NCBI RefSeq assembly: GCF_051401765.1
Contig: NW_027480423.1
Span: 8,308,001-8,372,000 of the forward strand
DNA: 64,000 bases
Direction: 5' to 3'
Source: Calliopsis andreniformis
Lineage: Eukaryota > Arthropoda > Insecta > Hymenoptera > Andrenidae
The notes below the pieces were generated by a model. It was not told where the DNA came from, searched no databases, and saw only the letters and a program-made list of their open reading frames with translations. Position numbers and translations under genes: made by a program. This document shows, piece after piece, positions 11,697 to 23,986 of this stretch. Within the stretch, counting starts at the first letter, position 1; the number at the start of each line of letters is the position of its first letter.

Positions 11697-14600
11697 ATGA
11701 CCATAACTTTCACACTGATAGCAATTATTCGTTTTATACACAGGAAAAACTGTTCTATTTATTTTGTATTTAATGCTTCGGGCGTTGACTTCTAAGGACC
11801 TAACTGTTTGATCTGGTGGAGCAACGCCCTAGAGTGAAGCCTATGTTACCCGGAACGTAGAAATGACCATAACTTTCACACTGGTTGCAATTATTCGTTT
11901 TATACGATGGAAAAACTGTTGCATCTTTATTGTATTTTATGCTTCTGGCGTTGACTTCTAAGGCCGTAACCATTCGATCTGGTGGAGCAACGCCCTGGAG
12001 TGAAACCTAGGTTGCCCGGAACGTAGAAAAGACCATTACCGTCACACTGGTTGCAATTATTCCTGTTTTACGAAGAAAAAACTGTTGCATCTTTATTGTA
12101 TATTATGCTTCTGGCGTTGATTTCTAAGGCCCTAACAATTCGATCTGGTGGAGCAACGCCATAGAGTGAAGCCTAGGTTGCCGGGAAAGTAGAAATGACC
12201 ATTACTTTCACAATGTTTGCAATTATTCATTTTATACGATGGAAAAACTTTTGTACTTAAATTGTATTTTATTCTTCTGGCGTTGATTTCTTAGGCCCTA
12301 ACTATTCGATCTGGTGGAACAACGCCCTAGAGTGAAGACTAGGTTGCCCGGAACATGGAAATGACCACTACTTTCACACTGTTTGCAAATATACATTATA
12401 TACGATGGAAAAGCTGTTGTATTTATATTGTGTTTTATGCTTCTGGCGTTGACTTCTTAGGCCCTAACTATTTAATCTGGTAGAGCACCGCCCTAGAGTG
12501 ATGCATAGGTTACCCGGAACGTAGAAATGACCATAACTTTTACACTGGTAGCAATTATTCGTTTTATACAATGGAAAAACCGTTCTATATATTCTGTGTT
12601 TTATGCTTCGGGCGTTGACTTCTAAGGCCCTAACTGTTTGGTCTGGTGGAACAACGCCCTAGAGTGAAGCCTAGGTTGCCCGGAACGTAGAAATGACCAC
12701 AACTTTCACACTGGTTGCTATTATTCGTTTTATACGATGGAAAAACTGTTATATTTATATTGTATTTTATGCTTCTGGCGTTGACCTCTGAGGCCGTTCC
12801 TATTCGATGTGGTGGAAGAACGCCATAGAGCGAAGCCTAGGTAGCCCGGAACGTAGAAATGTCCATATCTTTCGCACTGTTTGCAATTATCCATTTTATA
12901 CGGTGGCAAAGCTGTTGTATTTATATTGTATTTTATGCTTCTGGCGTTGACTTCTTAGGCCCTAACTATTCGATCTGGTGGAGCAATGCCTCAGAGATAT
13001 GTCTAGGATGCCCGAAACGCCGAAATGATCGTTACAGTCACACTGGTTGCAATTATTCCTGTTATACGATGGAAAAACTGTTGCATCTTTATTGTATTTT
13101 ATGCTTCTGGCGTTGACTTCTAACGCACAAACTATTCCATCTGGTGGAGCAACGCCCTAGAGTGAAGCCTAGGCTGCCCGCAACGTAGAAATGACCATAA
13201 ATTTCACACTGGTTGCTATTATTCCTGTTATACGATGGAAAAACTTTTGCATCTTTATTGTATTTTATGCTTCTGGCGTTGACTTCTAAGGCCCTAGCTA
13301 TTTGATTTGGTGGAGCAACGCCCGAGAGTGGAGCCTAGGTTGCCCGATATGTAGAAATGACCATTACTTTCACACTGTTTGCAGATATACATTATATACG
13401 ATGGAAAATCTATTGTATTTATGTTGTATTTTATGCTTCTGTCGAGGACTTCTTAGACCCTAACTATTTGATCTGGTGGAGCACCGCCCTAGAGTGAAGC
13501 CTAGGTTGCCCGGAACGTAGAAAAGACCATTACCTTCACACTGGTTGCAATTATTCCTGTTTTACGAAGAAAAAACTGTTGCAGCTTTATTGTATATTAT
13601 GCTTCTGGCGTTGATTTCTAAGGCCCTAACAATTCGATCTGGTGGAGCAACGCCCTAGAGTGAAGCCTAGGTTGCCCGGAAAGTAGAAATGACCATTACT
13701 TTCACAATGTTTGCAATTATTCATTTTATACGATGAAAAAACTTTTGTACTTATATTGTATTTTATTCTTCTGGCGTTGACTTCTTAGGCCCTAACTATT
13801 CGATCTGGTGGAACAACGCCCTAGAGTGACGACTAGGTTGCCCGGAACATGGAAATTACCACTACTTTCACACTGTTTGCAAATATACATTATATACGAT
13901 GGAAAAGCTGTTGTATTTATATTGTGTTTTATGCTTCTGGCGTTGACTTCTTAGGCCCTAACTATTTAATCTGGTAGAGCACAGCCCTAGAGTGAAGCAT
14001 AGGTTGCCCGGAACGTAGAAATGACCATAACTTTTACACTGGTAGCAATTATTCGTTTTATACAATGGAAAAACTGTTCTATTTATTTTGTATTTTATGC
14101 TTCGGGCGTTGACTTCTAAGGGACTAACTATTCCATCTGGTGGAACAACGCCCTTGGGTGAAGCCTAGGTTGCGCGGAACGTAGCATTGACCACAACTTT
14201 CACGCTGGTAGCAATTATTCGTTTTATAGAATGGAAAAACTGTTCTATTTATTTTGTGTTTTATGCTTCGGGCGTTGACTTCTAAGGCCCTAACTGTTTG
14301 ATCTGGTGGAACAACGCCCTACAGTGAAGCCTAGGTTGCCCGGAACGTAGAAATGAACATAACTTTCACACTAGTTGCTATTATTCGTTTTATACGATGG
14401 AAAAACTGTTATATTTATATTGTATTTTATGCTTCTGGCGTTCACCTCTGAGGCCGTTGCTATTCGATGCGGTGGAAGAACGCCATAGAGTGAAGCCTAG
14501 GTAGCCCGGAACGTAGAAATGTCCATATCTTTCGCACTGTTTGCAATAATTCATTTTATACGATGGCACAGCCGTTGTATTTATATTGTATTTTATGCTT

Positions 14601-15337
14601 CTGGCGTTGACTTCTTAGGCCGTAACTATTCGATCTGGTGGAGCAACGCCCTGAAGTGAAACCTATATTGCCCGGTACGTAGAAATGACCACTACTATCA
14701 CACTAGTTGCAAATTATTCCTGCTATACGATGGAAAAACTGTTGCATCTTTATTGTATTTTATGCTTCTGGCGTTGACTTCTAAGGCCCTAACTATTCGA
14801 TCAGGTGGAGCAACGGCCTAGAGTGAAGCCTAGGTTCCTCCGAATGTAGAAATGAACATAACTTTCACACTGGTTGTAATTATTCATTTTATACGATGGA
14901 AAAACTGTTGTACTTATATTGTGTTTTATTCTTATGGCGTTGAATTCTAAGTCCCTAGCTATTCGATCTGGTGGAGCAACGCCCTAGAGTGATGTCTAGG
15001 TTGCCCGGAACGTAGAAGTGACCATAAATTTCACACTGATTGCTATCATTCGTTTTATACGATAGAAAAACTGTTATATTTATATTGTATTTTATGCTTC
15101 TGGCGTTGACTTCTTAGGCCCTAACTGTTCGATCTGGTGGAACAACGCCCTAGGGTGAATCCTAGGTTGCTCGGAAAGTAGAAATGACCATAACTTTCAC
15201 ACTGGTTGCAATTATTCGTTTTATTCGATGGAAAAGCTGTGGCATCTTTATTGTATTTTATTCTTCTGGGGTTGACTTCTAAGGCCCTAGTTATTAGGTG
15301 TGGTGGAGCAACGCCCTAGAGTGACGCCTAGGTTGCC
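11697..15337 (+). repeat. HOR block B copy 2
   Basis: It begins at CACTGATAGCAATTATTCG, like copy 1, and ends where GACGCCTAGGTTGC is followed by CCGGAACG, against TCGGAACG in copy 1. The extra monomer at about 13345-13509 carries GCAGATATACATTATATACG. The two-monomer deletion lies at about 14600, between GACTTCTTAGG and CCGTAACTATTCG. Between these events I saw very few substitutions relative to copy 1. Confidence 0.85.
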
Positions 15338-17579
15338 CGGAACGTAGAAATGACCATTACTTTCACAATGTTTGCAATTATTCATTTTATACGATGGAAA
15401 AACTTTTGTACTTATATTGTATTTTATTCTTCTGGCGTTGACTTCTTAGGCCCTAACTATGCGATCTGGTGGAACAACGCCCTAGAGTGAAGACTAGGTT
15501 GCCCGGAACATGGAAATGACCATTACTTTCACACTGTATGCAAATATACATTATATACGATGGAAAAACTGTTGTATTTATATTGTATTTTATGCTTCTG
15601 GCGTTCACTTCTTAGGCCCTAACTATTCGATCTGGTGGAACAACGCCCTAGGGTGAATCCTAGGTTGCCCGGAACGTAGAAATGACCATACCTTTTACGC
15701 TGGTAGCATTTATTCGTTTTATACAATGGAAAAACCGTTCTATATATTTTGTGTTTTATGTTTCGGGCGTTGACTTCTAAGTCCCTAACTGTTTGATCTG
15801 GTGGAACAACGCCCTAGAGTGAAGCCTAGGTTGCCCGGAACGTAGAAATGACCACAACTTTCACACTGGTTGCTATTATTCGTTCTATACGATGGAAAAA
15901 CTGTTATATTTATATTGTATTTTATGCTTCTGGCGTTGACCTCTGAGGCCGTTGCTATTCGATGTGGAGGAAGAACCCCATAGAGTGAAGCCTAGGTAGC
16001 CCGGAACGTAGAACATACCATTACCTTCACACTGGTTGCAATTATTCCTGTTATACGAAGAAAAAACTGTTGCATCTTTTTTGCATTTTATGCTTCTGGC
16101 GTTGACTTCTTAGGCCGTAACTATTCGATCTGGTGGAGCAACGCCCTGGAGTGAAACCTATATTGCCCGGTACGTAGAAATGACCACTACTATCACACTA
16201 GTTGCAAATTATTCCTGCTATACGATGGAAAAACTGTTGCATCTTTATTCCATTTTATGCTTCTGGCGTTGACTTCTGAGGCCGTTGCTATTCGATGTGG
16301 TGGAAGAACGCCATAGAGTGAAGCCTAGGTAGCCCGGAACGTAGAAATGTCCATATCTTTCTCACTGTTTGCAATTATTCATTTTATACGATGGCAAAAT
16401 TGTTGTATTTATATTGTATTTTATGCTTCTGGCGTTGACTTCTTAGGCCCTAACTATTCGATCTGGTGGAGCAATGCTTCAGAGATAAGTCTAGGATGCC
16501 CGAAACGCCGAAATGATCATTACAATCACGCTTGTTGCAATTATTCCTGTTATACGATGAAAAGACTGTTGTATTTTTATTGTATTTTATGCTTCAGTCG
16601 TAGACTTCTAAGGCCGTAGCTATTCGATATGTTGGAGCACCGCCCCAGAGTGAAGCCTAGGTTGCTCGGAACGTAGAAATGACCACTACTTTCACACTGT
16701 TTGCAATTATTCATTTAATACGGTGGAAATGCTGTTGTATTTATATCGTGTTTTATGCTTCTGGCGTTGACTTCTAAGGACCTCACTATACGATCTGGTG
16801 GAGCAACGCCCTAGAGTGAAGCCTAGGTTGCTCGGTATGTAGAAATGACCATAACTTTCACACTGGTTGCAATTATTCATTTTATACGATGGAAAAACTG
16901 TTGTACTTATATTGTGTTTTATTCTTATGGCGTTGAATTCTAAATCCCTAACTATTCGATCCGGTGGAGCAACGCCCTAGAGTGACGCCTAGGTTGCTCG
17001 GAACGTAGAAATGATCATTACTATCTTACTGGTTGCAATTATTCCTGTTATACGATGGAAAAACTGTTGCATCTTTATTGTATTTTATGCTTCTGGCGTT
17101 GACTTCTAAGGCGCAAACTATTCCATCTGGTGGAGCAACGCCCTAGAGTGAAGCCTAGGCTGCCCGGAACGTAGAAATGACCATAACTTTCACACTGGTT
17201 GCTATTATTCTCTTTATACGATGGAAAAACTGTTATGTTTATATTGTATTTTATGCTTCTGGTGTTGACTTCTTAGGCCCTAACTATTCGATCTGGTGGA
17301 ACAACGACCTAGAGTGAAGCCTAGGTTGCCTGGGACGTAGAAATGACCATTACTTTCACACTGTTTACAGTTATTCCTGTTATACGATGGAAAAACTTTT
17401 GCATCTTTATTGTATTTTATGCTTCTGGCGCTGACTTCTAAGGCCCTAGCCATTTGATTTGGTGGAGCAACGCCCGAGAGTGGAGCCTAGGTTGCCCGCT
17501 ACGTAGAAATGACCATTACTTTCACACTGTTTGCAGATATACATTATATACGATGGAAAATCTATTGTATTTATGTTGT
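15338..17579 (+). repeat. Mosaic of monomers from several HORs
   Basis: About 13 monomers with no single period. Segment 15340-16000 follows the order seen at 44560-45230 (ACTATGCGAT, then CCATACCTTTTACGC, then GAAGAACCCCATAG). Segment 16010-16260 resembles the left edge of the window. Segment 16347-16790 matches the start of the 18-mer unit. Segment 17040-17510 matches the start of the 34-mer HOR at 26345-26830. No gene or foreign sequence is visible. Confidence 0.7.
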
Positions 17580-18006
17580 ATTTTATGCTTCTGGCGTTGA
17601 CTTCTTAGGCCCTAACTATTTGATCTGGTGGAGCAACGGCCTAGAGTGAAGCCTAGGTTGCTCGGAATGTAGAAATGACCATAACTTTCACACTGGTTGC
17701 AATTATTCATTTTATACGATGGAAAAACTGTTGTACTTATATTGTGTTTTATACTTATGGCGTTGAATTCTAAGTCCCTAGCTATTCGATCCGGTGGAGC
17801 AACGCGCTAGAGTGACGCCTAGGTTGCTCGGAACGTAGAAATGACCATAACTTTCACACTGGTTGCTATTATTCTCTTTATACGATGGAAAAACTGTTAT
17901 ATTTATATTGTATTTTATGCTTCTGACGTTGACTTCTGAGGCCGTTGCTATTCGATGTGGTGGAAGAACGCCATAGAGTGAAGCCTAGGTAGCCCGGAAC
18001 GTAGGA

Positions 18007-20996
18007 ATGTCCATATCTTTCGCACTGTTTGCAATTATTCATTTTATACGATGGCAAAACTGTTGTATTTATATTGTATTTTATGCTTCTGGCGTTGACT
18101 TCTTAGGCCCTAACTATTCGATCTGGTGGAGCAATGCTTCAGAGATAAGTCTAGGATGCCCGAAACGCCGAAATGATCATTACTATCACGCTTGTTGCAA
18201 TTATTCCTGTTATACGATGAAAAGACTGTTGTATTTTTATTGCATTTTATGCTTCAGTCGTAGACTTCTAAGGCCGTAGCTATTCGATACGTTGGAGCAC
18301 CGCCCTAGAGTGAAGCCTAGGTTGCTCGGAACGTAGAAATGACCACTACCTTCACACTGTTTGCAATTATTCATTTAATACGGTGGAAATGCTGTTGTAT
18401 TTATATCGTATTTTATGCTTCTGGCGTTGACTTCTAAGGACCTAACTATTCGATCTGGTGGAGCAACGCCCTAGTGTGAAGCCTAGGTTGCTCGGAATGT
18501 AGAAATGACCATAACTTTCACACTGGTTGCAATTATTCGTTTTGTACGATGGAAAAACTGTTGCATCTTTATCGTATTTTATGATTCTGGCGTTGACTTC
18601 TTAGGCCGTATCTATTCGATCTGGTGGAGCAACGCCCTGGAGTGAAACCTAGGTTGCGCGGAACGTAGCAATGACCATAACTTTCACACTGGTACCAATT
18701 ATTCGTTTTATACACAGGAAAAACTGTTCTATTTATTTTGTATTTAATGCTTCGGGCGTTGACTTCTAAGGCCCTAACAATTTGATCTGGTGGAGCAACG
18801 CCCTAGGGTGAAGCCTATGTTGCCCGTAACGTAGAAATGACCATAACTTTCACACTGGTTGCTATTATTCGTTTTAGACGATGGAAAAACTGTTATATAT
18901 ATATTGTATTTTATGCTTCTGGCGTTGCCTTCTTAGGCCCTAACTATTCGATCTTGTGGAACAACGCCCTAGAGTGAAGCCTAGGTTGCCTGGAACGTAG
19001 AAATGACCATCACTTTCACACGGGTTGCAATTATTCCTGTTCTAGGATGGAAAGACTGTTGTATTTTTATTGTATTTTATACTTCAGGCGTTGACTTCTG
19101 AGGCCGTAGCTATTCGATGTGGTGGAAGAACGCCATACAGTGAAGCCTAGGTTGCCCGAAACGTAGAAATGACCATAAGTTTCATACTGGTTGCAGTTAT
19201 TCGTTTTATACGATGGAAAAACTGTTGTATTTATATTGTAGTTTATGCTTCTGGCGTTCACTTCTTAGGCCCTAACTATTCGATCTGGTGGAACAACGCC
19301 GTAGGGTGAAGCCTAGGTTGCCCGGAACGTAGAAATGACCATAACTTTCACACTGGTAGCAATTATTCGTTTTATACACAGGAAAAACTGTTCTATTTAT
19401 TTTGTATTTAATGCTTCGGGCGTTGACTTCTAAGGCCCTAACTGTTTGATCTGGTGGAGCAACGCCCTAGAGTGAAGCCTATGTTGCCCGGAACGTAGAA
19501 ATGACCACTACTATCACACTAGTTGCAAATTATTCCTGCTATACGATGGAAAAACTGTTGCATCTTTATTGCGTTTTATGCTTCTGGCGTTGACTTCTAA
19601 GGCCCTAACTATTCGATCTGGTGGAGCAACGCCCTAGAGTGACGACTAGGTTGCCCGGAACATGGAAATTACCACTACTTTCACACTGTTTGCAAATATA
19701 CATTATATACGATGGAAAAGCTGTTGTATTTATATTGTGTTTTATGCTTCTGGCGTTGACTTCTTAGGCACTAACTATTCGATCTGGTGGAACAACGCCC
19801 TAGAGTGACGACTAGGTTGCCCGGAACATGGAAATCACCACTACTTTCACACTGTTTGCAAATATACATTATATACGATGGAAAAGCTGTTGTATTTATA
19901 TTGTGTTTTATGCTTCTGGCGTTGAATTCTTAGGCCCTAACTATTTAATCTGGTACAGCACAGCCCTAGAGTGAAGCGTAGGTTGCCCGGAACGTAGAAC
20001 ATACCATTACCTTCACACTGGTTGCAATTATTCCTGTTATACGATGGAAAAACTGTTGCATCTTTATTGTATTTTATGCTTCTGGCGTTGACTTCTTAGG
20101 CCCTAACTATTCGACCTGGTGGAGCAATGCCTCAGAGATAAGTCTAGGATGCACGAAACGCCGAAATGATCATTACTATCACGCTTGTTGCAATTATTCC
20201 TGTTATACGATGAAAAGACTGTTGTGTTTTTATTGTATTTTATGCTTCAGTCGTAGACTTCTAAGGCCGTAGCTATTCGATCTGGTGGAGCAACGCCCTA
20301 GAGTGAAGCCTAGGTTGCTCGGTATGTAGAAATGACCATAACTTTCACACTGGTTGCAATTATTCGTTTTATACGATGGAAAAACTGTTGCATCTTTATC
20401 GTATTTTATGCTTCTGGCGTTGACTTCTTAGGCCGTAACTATTCGATCTGGTGGAGCAACGCCCTGGAGTGAAACCTATATTGCCCGGTACGTAGAAATG
20501 ACCACTACTATCACACTAGTTGCAAATTATTCCTGCTATACGATGGAAAAACTGTTGCATCTTTATTGCATTTTATGCTTCTGGCGTTGACTTCTAAGGC
20601 CCTAACTATTCGATCAGGTGGAGCAACGGCCTAGAGTGAAGCCTAGGTTGCTCGGAATGTAGAAATGACCATAACTTTCACACTGGTTGCAATTATTCAT
20701 TTTATAAGATGGAAAAACTGTTGTACTTATACTGTGTTTTATACTTATGGCGTTGAATTCTAAGTCCCTAGCTATTCGATCCGGTGGAGCAACGCGCTAG
20801 AGTGACGCCTAGGTTGCTCGGAACGTAGAAATGACCATAACTTTCACACTGGTTGCTATTATTCTCTTTATACGATGGAAAAACTGTTATATTTATATTG
20901 TATTTTATGCTTCTGGCGTTGACTTCTGAGGCCGCTGCTATTCGATGTGGTGGAAGAACGCCATAGAGTGAAGCCTAGGTAGCCCGGAACGTAGGA
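18007..20996 (+). repeat. 18-mer HOR unit A1', complete
   Basis: A full 2990-bp unit that keeps the monomer deleted from its counterpart at 901-3724. It shares that unit's diagnostic variants, such as TTTATACACAGG (about 19374) and AGTACAGCACAGCC near 19953, so it is the direct partner of A1. Confidence 0.87.
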
Positions 20997-23986
20997 ATGT
21001 CCATATCATTCGCACTGTTTGCAATTATTCATTTTATACGATGGCAAAACTGTTGTATTTATATTGTATTTTATGCTTCTGGCGTTGACTTCTTAGGCCC
21101 TAACTATTCGATCTGGTGGAGCAATGCTTCAGAGATAAGTCTAGGATGCCCGAAACGCCGAAATGATCATTACTATCACGCTTGTTGCAATTATTCCTGT
21201 TATACGATGAAAAGACTGTTGTATTTTTATTGTATTTTATGCTTCAGTCGTAGACTTCTAAGGCCGTCGCTATTCGATATGTTGGAGCACCGCCCTAGAG
21301 TGAAGCCTAGGTTGCTCGGAACGTAGAAATGACCACTACCTTCACACTGTTTGCAATTATTCATTTAATACGGTGGAAATGCTGTTGTATTTATATCGTA
21401 TTTTATGCTTCTGGCGTTGACTTCTAAGGACCTAACTATTCGATCTGGTGGAGCAACGCCATAGAGTGAAGCCTAGGTTGCTCGGAATGTAGAAATGACC
21501 ATAACTTTCACACTGGTTGCAATTATTCGTTTTGTACGATGGAAAAACTGTTGCATCTTTATCGTATTTTATGATTCTGGCGTTGACTTCTTAGGCCGTA
21601 TCTATTCGATCTGGTGGAGCAACGCCCTGGAGTGAAACCTAGGTTGCGCGGAACGTAGCAATGACCATAACTTTCACACTGGTACCAATTATTCGTTTTA
21701 TACACAGGAAAAACTGTTCCCTTTATTTTGTATTTAATGCTTCGGGCGTTGACTTCTAAGGCCCTAACAATTTGATCTGGTGGAGCAACGCCCTAGGGTG
21801 AAGCCTATGTTGCCCGTAACGTAGAAATGACCATAACTTTCACACTGGTTGCTATTATTCGTTTTAGACGATGGAAAAACTGTTATATATATATTGTATT
21901 TTATGCTTCTGGCGTTGCCTTCTTAGGCCCTAACTATTCGATCTTGTGGAACAACGCCCTAGAGTGAAGCCTAGGTTGCCTGGAACGTAGAAATGACCAT
22001 CACTTTCACACGGGTTGCAATTATTCCTGTTCTAGGATGGAAAGACTGTTGTGTTTTTATTGTATTTTATACTTCAGGCGTTGACTTCTGAGGCCGTAGC
22101 TATTCGATGTGGTGGAAGAACGCCATACAGTGAAGCCTAGGTTGCCCGGAACGTAGAAATGGCCATAAGTTTCATACTGGTTGCAATTATTCGTTTTATA
22201 CGATGGAAAAACTGTTGTATTTATATTGTATTTTATGCTTCTGGCGTTCACTTCTTAGGCCCTAACTATTCGATCTGGTGGAACAACGCCGTAGGGTGAA
22301 GCCTAGGTTGCCCGGAACGTAGAAATGACCATAACTTTCACACTGGTAGCAATTATTCGTTTTATGCACAGGAAAAACTGTTCTATTTATTTTGTATTTA
22401 ATGCTTCGGGCGTTGACTTCTAAGGCCCTAACTGTTTGATCTGGTGGAGCAACGCCCTAGAGTGAAGCCTATGTTGCCCGGAACGTAGAAATGACCACTA
22501 CTATCACACTAGTTGCAAATTATTCCTGCTATACCATGGAAAAACTGTTGCATCTTTATTGCATTTTATGCTTCTGGCGTTGACTTCTAAGGCCCTAACT
22601 ATTCGATCTGGTGGAGCAACACCCTAGAGTGACGACTAGGTTGCCCGGAACATGGAAATTACGACTACTTTCACACTGTTTGCAAATATACATTATATAC
22701 GATGGAAAAGCTGTTGTATTTATATTGTGTTTTATGCTTCTGGCGTTGACTTCTTAGGCCCTAACTATTCGATCTGGTGGAACAACGCCCTAGAGTGACG
22801 ACTAGGTTGCCCGGAACATGGAAATTACCACTACTTTCACACTGTTTGCAAATATACATTATATACGATGGAAAAGCTGTTGTATTTATATTGTGTTTTA
22901 TGCTTCTGGCATTGAATTCTTAGGCCCTAACTATTTAATCTGGTAGAGCACAGCCCTAGAGTGAAGCATAGGTTGCCTGGAACGTAGAACATACCATTAC
23001 CTTCACACTGGTTGCAATTATTCCTGTTATACGATGGAAAAACTGTTGCATCTTTATTGTATTTTATGCTTCTGGCGTTGACTTCTTAGGCCCTAACTAT
23101 TCGACCTGGTGGAGCAATGCCTCAGAGATAAGTCTAGGATGCACGAAACGCCGAAATGATCATTACTATCACGCTTGTTGCAATTATTCCTGTTATACGA
23201 TGAAAAGACTGTTGTGTTTTTATTGTATTTTATGCTTCAGTCGTAGACTTCTAAGGCCGTAGCTATTCGATCTGGTGGAGCAACGCCCTAGAGTGAAGCC
23301 TAGGTTGCTCGGTATGTAGAAACGACCATAACTTTCCCACTGGTTGCAATTATTCGTTTTATACGATGGAAAAACTGTTGCATCTTTATCGTATTTTATG
23401 CTTCTGGCGTTGACTTCTTAGGCCGTAACTATTCGATCTGGTGGAGCAACGCCATGGAGTGAAACCTATATTGCCCGGTACGTAGAAATGACCACTACTA
23501 TCACACTGGTTGCAAATTATTCCTGCTATACGATGGAAAAACTGTTGCATCTTTATTGCATTTTATGCTTCTGGCGTTGACTTCTAAGGCCCTAACTATT
23601 CGATCAGGTGGAGCAACGGCCTAGAGTGAAGCCTAGGTTGCTCGGAATGTAGAAATGACCATAACTTTCACACTGGTTGCAATTATTCATTTTATAAGAT
23701 GGAAAAACTGTTGTACTTATACTGTGTTTTATACTTATGGCGTTGAATTCTAAGTCCCTAGCTATTCGATCCGGTGGAGCAACGCGCTACAGTGACGCCT
23801 AGGTTGCTCGGAACGTAGAAATGACCATAACTTTCACACTGGTTGCTATTATTCTCTTTATACGATGGAAAAACTGTTATATTTATATTGTATTTTATGC
23901 TTCTGGCGTTGACTTCTGAGGCCGTTGCTATTCGATGTGGTGGAAGAACGCCATAGAGTGAAGCCTAGGTAGCCCGGAACGTAGAA
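20997..23986 (+). repeat. 18-mer HOR unit A2', complete
   Basis: The partner of 3725-6714 by shared variants (GGCCGTCGCTATTCG near 21265, TTTATGCACAGG near 22364, ATACCATGG near 22533). It also carries GAGCAACACCCTAG near 22616, absent from the 3725 unit but present in the next unit at about 25606. Confidence 0.87.
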
